Assembly: GCA_030065095.1 (NCBI GenBank)
Contig: JASJDP010000006.1
Location: 80,777 to 144,776, forward strand
Direction of reading: 5' to 3'
DNA: 64,000 bases
Source of the DNA: Rhodobacter sp.
GTDB lineage: Bacteria > Pseudomonadota > Alphaproteobacteria > Rhodobacterales > Rhodobacteraceae
Shown: positions 51,361 to 61,385 of the stretch, one piece after another
Layout of the letters: the number at the start of each line of letters is the position of its first letter
Numbering within the stretch: the first letter of the stretch is position 1
Program-made: the position numbers and the translations under genes
The notes under the pieces: generated by a model
Databases searched by the model: none
Told to the model about the DNA's origin: nothing
The model's input: only the letters and a program-made list of their open reading frames with translations

Positions 51361-52968
51361 TTGGGACAAGACCTCAGAAACTACGCCCCGGACGATGACG
51401 ACTTCTGGGTCTCGACCGGCAAAGGTATCGCCAACCGTAACTTGTGGATCTCGATCCCCAGCCTGCTGTGCGGTTTCGCCGTCTGGCTCTACTGGGGCAT
51501 CATCACGGTGCAGATGCTGAACCTAGGCTTCCCGTTCGAGAAGTCCGAGCTGTTCACCCTCGCCGCGATTGCCGGCCTGACCGGCGCCACGCTACGCATC
51601 CCCTCGACCTTCTTCATCCGCATCGCCGGCGGGCGGAACACGATCTTCTTCACCACCGCGCTTCTGATGATTCCGGCCGCGCTGACCGGCTTTGCGCTGC
51701 AGAACCCCGACACGCCGCTGTGGTGGTTCCAGGTTCTGGCGTTCCTCAGCGGCATCGGCGGCGGCAATTTTGCCAGCTCGATGTCGAACATCTCGTTCTT
51801 CTTTCCCAAGAAGATCCAGGGCTACGCGCTGGGCATGAACGCGGGCCTGGGCAACTTCGGCGTGACCACGATGCAGATCCTGATCCCGCTGGTGATGACC
51901 TTCGGCATCTTCGGCGGCGAGCCGATGGTGCTGGAGAACACCTCCGGCACGTTGATCGGTAAGATCCCCGCCGGGTCCGAGACCTATATCCACAATGCGG
52001 GCTTCATCTGGCTGGTGTTCCTGATCCCGCTGGCCTTTGCCGGCTGGTTCGGCATGAACAACATCCGCGACGCGCATGTCTCGCCGGACATCCCGAACCC
52101 GGTCGGCGCCTTCGGCATCATCACCGGGATGTTGCTGATCGGGCTGATCTGCGCGGCTTTCGGCCTTTGGCTGATGCTGCCTGAAAACGTCGGCGGGTCC
52201 GGCTTTGGCGTCAGCAAGTGGATCGCGCTGCCCATCGTCATCGCGCTGACCGTATTGGGGCTGAAAATGATCCCGGGCGCCGTGGGCCAGAACCTGACGC
52301 GCCAGTACCGGATCTTCGGCAACAAGCACACCTGGGCGATGACGGTCATCTACACCATGACCTTCGGCAGCTTCATCGGCTATTCGGCGGCGCTGGCGCT
52401 GACCATCAAGGTGGTCTTCGGGTTCAGCCATATCGAGGTCGACGGCGTGCTGACCCATGACACGGTCAACCCCAACGGCCCCTCGGCGCTGATGTTCGCC
52501 TGGATGGGCCCGTTCATCGGCGCGCTGATCCGCCCGATCGGCGGCATGATCTCGGACAAGCTGGGTGGCGCGCGGGTGACGCAGTGGATTTCCATCGTCA
52601 TGGTCGCAAGCGCACTGGGTGTCGCATACTTCATCCAGAAGGCCTATGCCTCGGCCACGCCGGAACAGTATTTCGTCCCGTTCCTCGGCCTCTTCCTGAT
52701 CCTCTTTGCCGCCACCGGCATCGGCAACGGGTCCACATTCCGGACCATCGCGGTGGCGTTCGACAAGGAACAGGCGGGCCCGGTTCTGGGCTGGACCTCG
52801 GCCGTCGCCGCCTACGGCGCCTTCATCATCCCGAAGGTGTTTGGCGAGCAGATGGGCGCCGGCACGCCGCAATACGCGCTCTACGGGTTCGCGGCCTTCT
52901 ACGTGCTCTGCATCATCATCAACTGGTGGTTCTACCTGCGCCCAGGCGCCTACATCAAGAACCCCTAA
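51361..52968 (+). CDS. narK2: nitrate/nitrite antiporter NarK2-type
   Basis: A 535-residue MFS carrier, longer than NarK1, with twelve or more helices and the nitrate-porter motifs SGIGGGNFASSMSNISFFFP and GIGNGSTFRTIAVAF. NarK2-type carriers exchange nitrate for nitrite during respiration. The TTG at 51361 is preceded by AAAGGAGAG and gives a normal N-terminus. The narG ATG lies 63 bases after its stop. A symbol for the second carrier is by analogy. Confidence 0.9.
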   Translation: MGQDLRNYAPDDDDFWVSTGKGIANRNLWISIPSLLCGFAVWLYWGIITVQMLNLGFPFEKSELFTLAAIAGLTGATLRIPSTFFIRIAGGRNTIFFTTALLMIPAALTGFALQNPDTPLWWFQVLAFLSGIGGGNFASSMSNISFFFPKKIQGYALGMNAGLGNFGVTTMQILIPLVMTFGIFGGEPMVLENTSGTLIGKIPAGSETYIHNAGFIWLVFLIPLAFAGWFGMNNIRDAHVSPDIPNPVGAFGIITGMLLIGLICAAFGLWLMLPENVGGSGFGVSKWIALPIVIALTVLGLKMIPGAVGQNLTRQYRIFGNKHTWAMTVIYTMTFGSFIGYSAALALTIKVVFGFSHIEVDGVLTHDTVNPNGPSALMFAWMGPFIGALIRPIGGMISDKLGGARVTQWISIVMVASALGVAYFIQKAYASATPEQYFVPFLGLFLILFAATGIGNGSTFRTIAVAFDKEQAGPVLGWTSAVAAYGAFIIPKVFGEQMGAGTPQYALYGFAAFYVLCIIINWWFYLRPGAYIKNP

Positions 52969-53031
52969 AGCCACGCCGGGCGCGCCGCCCTCATCGTGGC
53001 GCGCCCCTCACCCCTCGTGAGGAGCTTATCC

Positions 53032-56000
53032 ATGAGCCACCTGCTCGACAGACTGAACTTTTTCCAGCCGAAGGAACTTGAACGGTTCTCGAACGGCCAC
53101 GGTCAAGTCACCCGCGAAAGTCGCGACTGGGAGGACACCTATCGCAATCGCTGGCGTCACGATAAGGTCGTGCGCTCGACCCATGGGGTAAACTGCACCG
53201 GGTCGTGTTCGTGGAAGATCTACGTCAAGTCCGGGATCGTCACCTGGGAAACCCAGCAGACTGACTATCCCCGCACCCGGCCCGACCTGCCGAACCACGA
53301 GCCGCGCGGCTGCGCGCGGGGGGCGAGCTATAGCTGGTATCTCTATTCCGCGAACCGGGTTAAGAACCCGCTGGTGCGAGGACGCCTGATGAAGGTCTGG
53401 CGCCGCCTGCGCGAAACCAAGTCGCCGATCGAGGCCTGGACCGAGATCCAGAACGATCCGGTGCTGCGCAACGGCTATGTCGAGACACGTGGCAAGGGCG
53501 GTTTCGTGCGCGCCTCCTGGGACGAAGCGACCGAAATCACCGCCGCCGCCAATGCCTACACCGCCAAGACCTGGGGACCCGATCGGGTGGTCGGCTTCTC
53601 GCCGATCCCGGCGATGTCGATGGTCTCGTATGCCGCCGGCTCGCGCTACCTGTCGCTGCTGGGCGGAGTCTGCATGTCCTTCTACGACTGGTATTGCGAC
53701 CTTCCGCCGGCCTCGCCGATGACTTGGGGCGAACAGACCGACGTTCCCGAAAGCGCCGACTGGTACAACGCAGGCTACCTGCTGCTCTGGGGCTCGAACG
53801 TGCCACAAACCCGGACGCCGGACGCGCATTTCTACACCGAGGCGCGATATCGCGGCACCAAGTCGGCGGTGATCTGCCCCGACTACTCCGAGGCCGCCAA
53901 ATTCGGCGATGTCTGGCTGAACGTGAAGCAGGGCACCGACGCCGCGCTGGCAATGGCCTTTGGCCACGTGATCCTGCGCGAGTTCCACCTTGACCGGCAA
54001 TCCGACTACTTCGTCGATTATTGCCGCAAATACAGCGACTTCCCGATGCTGGTGCGGCTTGACGAACAGGACGGCCAACTTGTGCCGGGTCGGTTCCTGC
54101 GCACGTACGATCTGGATGGCAAACTGGGCGAAGACAACAACCCCGAGTGGAAGACGGTCGCCTGGGATCGCAAGTCCAAGGGGCTTGTCGCGCCCAACGG
54201 CTCTGTTGGCTACCGGTGGGGCGAAGACGGCGAATGGAATCTGGAGGCGAAGGCCGACGGCAACGAAACCGAGTTGGCGGTGTCCTTTATCCTGGACACG
54301 GATCATGACGATGTGGTCGGCGTCGACTTCCCCTATTTCGGCAGCGGCGCGACCGAGTTCTTCTCGACCGGCGATGACCGACCCGACGTGCTGACCAAGA
54401 ATGTCCCCGTCAAGAAGGTGAAGACCGCCGACGGAGAAATCCTGGTCGCCACGGTCTTCGACCTGTTTTGCGCAAATTACGGGCTCGACCGTGGTCTGAA
54501 CGGCGACTGGGTCGCCACCGACTACGCCGAGGACGTGCCGGGCACCCCGGCCTGGGCCGAGAAGATCACCGGCGTTTCCGCCGACAAGATTATCCACGTG
54601 GCACGCGAATTCGCCGACACCGCCGAGAAGACGCAAGGCAAGTCGATGATCATCATCGGGGCCGCGATGAACCATTGGTACCACATGGACATGAACTATC
54701 GCGGCGTCATCAACATGCTGGTGATGTGCGGCTGCGTGGGTCAGTCCGGCGGCGGCTGGGCGCATTACGTGGGCCAGGAAAAACTGCGTCCGCAAACCGG
54801 GTGGCTGCCCCTGGCCTTCGCGCTCGACTGGGGCCGCCCGCCGCGGCACATGAACTCCACTTCGATGTGGTATGCCCACACCGATCAGTGGCGCTACGAG
54901 ACGCTGACGGCGGACGAGATCCTGTCTCCGACCGCGCCCGAGGGCGATTGGAACATCTCGCTCATCGACTACAACATCCGCGCCGAGCGAATGGGATGGC
55001 TGCCTTCTGCCCCGCAGCTCAAGACCAATCCGCTGGAGGTCGCCAAGCAGGCCAAAGAGGCGGGCAAGGAGATCCCGGCCTACATAGCGCAGCAGCTAAA
55101 GTCGGGCGATTTGCAGATGTCCTGCGAAGACCCCGATGCGCCGGAGAACTGGCCGCGCAACCTCTTCGTCTGGCGCTCGAACCTGCTGGGGTCCTCGGGC
55201 AAGGGCCACGAGTACTTCCTCAAGCACCTTCTGGGCACCGATCATGGCGTGCTGGGCAAGGACCTGGGCGAGGAAGGCGGCCAAAAGCCGAAAGAGGCGG
55301 TCTGGCACGACGACGCCCCGCGGGGCAAGCTGGACCTTCTGGTCACCATCGACTTCCGGATGAGCACCACCGCGGTCTATTCCGACATCGTGCTGCCGAC
55401 GGCGAGCTGGTACGAGAAGAACGACCTCAACACCTCGGACATGCACCCGTTCATCCACCCGCTGCAGGCGGCGGTTGATCCGGCGTATGAAAGCAAATCG
55501 GACTGGGAGATCTTCAAGGCCATCGCCAAGAAGTTCCAGGAGGTCGCGCCGGAAATCCTCGGCAAGGAAACCGACATCGTCGCGCTGCCGCTCTTGCACG
55601 ACCTGCCGGCCGAGATCGCCCAGAACGAGGTCAAGGACTGGAAGAAGGGCGAATGCGACCTGATCCCGGGCAAGACCGCGCCGAACTACATTCCGGTCGA
55701 ACGCGACTACCCGGCGCTCTACGACCGGTTCGTCGCCCTCGGCCCGCTGATGGACAAGGTCGGCAACGGCGGCAAGGGCATCGCCTGGGACACCAAGGAA
55801 GAGGTCCAGCACCTGCGCGAGCTGAACGGCGAATGGCAGGACGGTCCCGCCAAGGGCTGCCCGAAGATCGTCACCGACATCGACGCGACCGAGGTGGTGC
55901 TGATGCTGGCGCCCGAGACCAACGGCGAGGTCGCCGTGAAGGCCTGGGGCAAGCTCAGCACGGCCACCGGCCTCGACCACACCCACCTTGCGGTGCCGAA

Positions 56001-56756
56001 GGAAGACGAGAAGATCCGCTTCCACGACATCGCCGCGCAGCCGCGCAAGATCATCTCGTCGCCGACCTGGTCGGGGCTCGAAAGCGAGAAGGTCTGTTAC
56101 AACGCCGGCTATACCAACGTCCACGAACTCATCCCTTGGCGCACACTCACGGGACGCCAACAACTCTATCAGGATCACCTGTGGATGCGCGCCTTCGGTG
56201 AAGGCTTCATGTCCTACCGCCCGCCGGTGGATCTGAAGACCATCACCGAAGACGTGCGCGACGACGGCGACACGCTGGTTTTGAACTTCATCACCCCGCA
56301 CCAGAAATGGGGCATCCATTCGACCTACTCCGACAACCTCTTGATGCTGACGCTCAACAGGGGCGGGCCAGTCATCTGGATTTCCGAGAATGACGCCAAA
56401 TCGGCGGGGATCACGGACAATGACTGGGTGGAGCTCTACAACACCAACGGCGCGCTGACGGCGCGGGCGGTGGTGTCGCAACGGATGAAGGACGGCACGA
56501 CCTTCATGTACCACGCCCAGGAAAAGATCGTGAACACGCCGGGGTCGGAAAAGACCGGCAAGCGCGGCGGCATCCATAACTCGGTGACCCGCGCGGTGCT
56601 GAAGCCGACCCACATGATCGGCGGCTACGCGCAGCAGTCCTACGGTTTCAACTACTACGGCACCGTGGGCTGCAACCGCGACGAGATGGTCATCGTCAAG
56701 AAGATGAAAAAGGTCGATTGGCTCGACCGCGAAGCGACCCGGAAGGAGGCCGCGGA

Positions 56757-56760
<4 letters not shown>
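53032..56760 (+). CDS. narG: respiratory nitrate reductase alpha subunit
   Basis: A 1242-residue molybdoenzyme that reduces nitrate to nitrite on the cytoplasmic side of the membrane. The FS0 iron-sulfur cluster ligands are visible as H51, C55, C59 in HGVNCTGSCSW plus a later Cys in RGCARGASYS, and the Mo-binding Asp is in YDWYCDLPPASPMTWGEQ. No Tat signal is needed or seen. The ATG at 53032 follows GAGGAG; an upstream frame adds no family residues. Its stop overlaps the narH start (ATGA). Confidence 0.96.
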
Positions 56761-58279
<1,519 letters not shown>

Positions 58280-58280
<1 letters not shown>

Positions 58281-58993
58281 TGGACCGGACTTTGAAAGCT
58301 CTTTCGCTGATCCTTAGCTACCCAACCCGCGACCTGCAAAAGGCGATGCCGGAAATCGCCGGCGTGCTCGGCGCCGACAGCCGGCTGACGGCGGCCGCAC
58401 GCGGCAACCTGCGGCCGCTGACCGACAGCCTCTGGCTCGACGACATCTACGACCTCGAAGAGCGCTACGTGATGCTCTTCGACCGATCGCGCACCCTGTC
58501 GCTCAACCTTTTCGAGCACGTGCATGGCGAAAGCCGCGACCGGGGCGGTGCGATGGTATCGCTTCTGGAGACCTATCGCGATGGCGGGTTCGAACCCGCC
58601 ACGTCCGAACTGCCCGACCATTTGCCGGTTCTGCTCGAATTCCTGTCGACACGTCCCTTCGTCGAAGCACAGGAGACCTTGGCGGACGCGGTGCATATTC
58701 TCGAGGTTTTGAACGCCCGGCTCGCCCGGCGGGAGAGTCCGTATGGCGCCGTGTTCGCCGCTTTGTTGCAGCTTTCGGGCGCGAAGGCCGACCGGGACGC
58801 GGTGGCAGAGCTTCTGGACCAGCCCGAGGTGGACCCGAACGATCTGGAGGCGCTCGACGAGGTCTGGGAGGAAAGCGAAGTCCGCTTCGGACCCAACCCG
58901 ACCGCCGGTTGCCCCGTGACGCGCGACATGCTCGCGCGCATGGGCCCCCCCAATGCATCGACCCCGCCCGCGCCGCGCCACGCGGCCGAATAG
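58280..58993 (+). CDS. narJ: nitrate reductase assembly chaperone
   Basis: A 237-residue helical chaperone of the NarJ/DmsD group that helps insert the molybdenum cofactor into NarG and times membrane attachment. The core YVMLFDRSRTLSLNLFEHVH followed by DRGGAMVSLLETYRDGGF is characteristic. It is translationally coupled to narH (TGATG) and followed by narI after 12 bases. Confidence 0.93.
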
Positions 58994-59005
58994 GAGACCC
59001 GAGCC

Positions 59006-59728
59006 ATGTTCGCCAATTTCGACATCAACTTCATCCTCTTCGGCGTGATGCCCTATGTCGCGCTGACGGTCTTCCTGGTGGGCTCCATCGCTCGGTATGA
59101 GCGTGACCCCTTCACCTGGAAAAGCTCCTCGAGCCAGCTTCTGCGCCGCAAGCAGCTGATCTGGGGGTCGATCCTGTTCCACGTCGGCATCCTGACCGTG
59201 TTCTTCGGCCACCTGATCGGTCTCTTTACACCGGTCTGGGTGCTGGACGCGCTCGGCATTCCTTATGCGCTGAAGCAATGGATGGCGGTCCTGATCGGCG
59301 GCCCGGCGGGCATCGCGGCCCTGATCGGCGCCACGATGCTGCTGCACCGGCGCCTTTTCGATCCGCGCATCCGCGTCACATCGAGCTATCCCGACATCAT
59401 CATCATGGGGCTGATCTGGCTGCAGCTTGCGATCGGTCTGCTGACCATCACGCAGACCCTGCAGCACATGGACGGCTCCGAAATGGTGCGCTTCATGATG
59501 TGGTCGCAAAGCGTCGTGACCTGGAACCTCAACGCGTGGGTGACGGTCATCGATGTGCATTGGCTCTACAAGCTGCACATCTTCCTCGGCCTGATCATCA
59601 CGATGCTGTTCCCGTTCACGCGGCTTGTGCACATCTGGTCGGGTTTCGCGGCGCCGTTCCGGTTCCTCCTGCGCCCCGGCTACCAGATCGTACGATCGCG
59701 CCGCACCGCGCCATTGGCCCGCCGCTGA
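59006..59728 (+). CDS. narI: respiratory nitrate reductase gamma subunit (cytochrome b)
   Basis: A 240-residue membrane protein with five helices that oxidises quinol and carries two b hemes. Candidate heme His residues lie in ILFHVGILTVFFGHLIG (helix 2) and in WLYKLHIFLG near the C-terminus. GAGAC before the ATG is a weak ribosome site, but coupling with narJ is likely. The downstream gene usually found after narI in related organisms is broken here. Confidence 0.95.
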   Translation: MFANFDINFILFGVMPYVALTVFLVGSIARYERDPFTWKSSSSQLLRRKQLIWGSILFHVGILTVFFGHLIGLFTPVWVLDALGIPYALKQWMAVLIGGPAGIAALIGATMLLHRRLFDPRIRVTSSYPDIIIMGLIWLQLAIGLLTITQTLQHMDGSEMVRFMMWSQSVVTWNLNAWVTVIDVHWLYKLHIFLGLIITMLFPFTRLVHIWSGFAAPFRFLLRPGYQIVRSRRTAPLARR

Positions 59729-59739
59729 CGGAGGCCGAA

Positions 59740-59921
59740 ATGAGAGCCGCGCTCTTCCCAGACCTCGTCGTCGATGGTGAAACCGTACCCCATGCCCTGG
59801 TCGCGGCGGAGGCCGAGAACCACACCGCGCCCGCCGACAGGCCCGGCATCGCCGGCGCAAGCCCGCGCGCGCGATGGCGACCCGCGCGCGCCTCTTGCAA
59901 GAGGCGCGGCGGGTCTCGTAA
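59740..59921 (+). pseudogene. broken nar-associated peptidyl-prolyl isomerase (NifM/parvulin-like) gene, 5' remnant
   Basis: An ATG at 59740, 11 bases after narI, begins MRAALFPDLVVDGETVPHAL and continues VAAEAENHTAPADRPGIA. From my memory of the family, this resembles the N-terminus of the parvulin-type protein encoded after narI in Paracoccus and relatives. The expected continuation (ATRARLLQEARRVS, from an ATG at 59874) is in a different frame, 134 bases on, and stops at 59921. The whole isomerase domain is missing. So the gene has a frameshift and a deletion of most of its length. Confidence 0.6.
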
Positions 59922-60163
59922 AAAAACGCTCGAAAATGCGGGTCAGTCGAGACGCCCATTCAACGAACTGTTCGAACCCGCAATGCGATTCCTCACAACC
60001 CCCCGGAAAGCCCGGGATTCAGGGCGTTTGGACTTGCGTCGTTTGGTTCTCAGATTGGCCTTTACGGGGCGCTTGGCCTATCACCGTTTCGAGGGGCTTC
60101 GAAACCCGGATTTCGCCATACCCTTCAAGGCGTTAGCGGGCTTTCAGGAGCAGGAATTGGTTA

Positions 60164-60240
60164 TGGCGCGCTGGGGAGGATTCGAACCCCCGACCCCTTG
60201 ATTCGTAGTCAAGTACTCTATCCAACTGAGCTACCAGCGC
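60164..60240 (-). tRNA. tRNA-Arg (ACG anticodon)
   Basis: A 77-base cloverleaf on the minus strand starting GCGCTGG at 60240. The anticodon arm has stem CTTGA/TCAAG and loop CTACGAA, giving anticodon ACG (read as ICG, Arg CGN). The T arm contains GGTTCGAATCC, the acceptor 3' half is CCAGCGC, the discriminator is G and CCA is encoded at 60166-60164. Confidence 0.97.
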
Positions 60241-60504
60241 GGAGTGCTCTGCATTTAGCGACGGCGTGTTGGCTTTGCAAGCGGGATTTCCTGACGTGGA
60301 TGGCGGCGGCACATATAACGCATTCGGCTGTCTGGGAGGGCATCGTTGCGTCCGATCGCACGCCTCTTTCGCAATATTCGCCATCGCTCAAAACAAACCG
60401 CGAGCCCGCTCTGAGCATCGGCTGCGACGACATTTGATGAAATCGCCGATTCCAAGCCAAGCGCCTTCCATCATGGCGGATATTTCCAATGCTCGGATTG
60501 CCGT

Positions 60505-61067
60505 TCAGCTATTCGATCGAGTTGCTGACTTGAGGAGGTCAAGTGATAAAACTTCCTGTCGAAACCTTGCCGTCTGACGATGACGGGTGTCTGCTGGTTC
60601 GTCTAAGGCGGCGCGATAATCCTTGCGGCGAACGGTTGGGAAAAAGGTCATGGTCCATCGCCGAATTGATGAGCCGACAACGGAAATCCTTAAGGGCAAG
60701 CAAAACCAAAGCAACCGGCTGGGATCTGAGCCATTTGGCCAAACGCCGTACGACTGTATCCCGCGGTTTTGTGAGTGGTCGTCGGCTCTTCGCCGTCGTC
60801 GCTGACGTGCTCGAGGAGTTGCTCGCGATGCTCTCCTTCAACCAGTACCCACGGAACCGAATAAAACGGCGGGCGCAAGGCGTCCGGCGCGTCGGGCACA
60901 AGGTGTACAGTGTTACGAAGGATGTACTCTATCCGGCATCCAGTCCAGAACAGCAGTTCAAAGGCGGCCTTTTTTTGGTTGTGCCGTTCAAATCCATGCC
61001 ACGGCCGCGAATCGCGTCGGCGATCGGACCGGGGCAAGGCGTTCGGTGGTCCGCAATGCCTGGACAT
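60505..61067 (-). pseudogene. probable decayed tyrosine recombinase (integrase)
   Basis: On the minus strand one frame (61067 to 60690) reads KAAFELLFWTGCRIEYILRN and later EEPTTTHKTAGYSRTAFGQM. This resembles the catalytic-domain start (AFELLYWTGAR-type) and the central strand region of rhodobacterial phage/island integrases. Continuing similarity is split across other frames, and no intact R-H-R-Y set can be assembled. I read it as the remains of an integrase next to tRNA-Arg. The evidence is a short motif match from memory, so the call is tentative. Confidence 0.4.
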
Positions 61068-61101
61068 CTGGGCTATTGTCGCGACCCGCCGGACAAATCA
61101 T

Positions 61102-61127
61102 GGCCCAATTGCGGCGGAAATTGGGCC
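61102..61127. repeat. hairpin in the gap before the exopolysaccharide gene
   Basis: GGCCCAATT (61102-61110) and AATTGGGCC (61119-61127) form a perfect nine-base stem with an eight-base loop. No T run follows on either strand. The rest of the stretch from 60241 to 61385 (about 1.1 kb), apart from the integrase relic, shows no convincing gene. Confidence 0.4.
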
Positions 61128-61385
61128 GCTCTTCCTCGATAAGAGCAGAATGCGGTACAAGGCCAGGTGGGCTAGGTGCGGGCAATTCAGCCGAATTCGC
61201 CAGTCCAGTCTTCGCCCTTCGGGGGTGGCCGGTCAGATTTCCCTGCGGTCGGATCGATCCGTGTGGTTCGGGCCTTTGTGGGCGCGGTTGCGGCGCCTCG
61301 GGGATTTCGGTGGCGGGTGGTGTGAGCGGAACCGGCGGCGCGGCACGGTGTGCCGATGGCCGGCGAGTTTTTTTGGGGGCAGCGG

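Noticed and set aside
53026-54879. Long minus-strand frame inside narG
   Set aside because: It is an antisense shadow with no recognisable motif; narG is intact on the other strand.
59887-59908. 22-base perfect palindrome considered as a terminator for the nar operon
   Set aside because: The A-rich run that follows on the plus strand gives no T tail for nar transcription, and the palindrome lies in former coding sequence.
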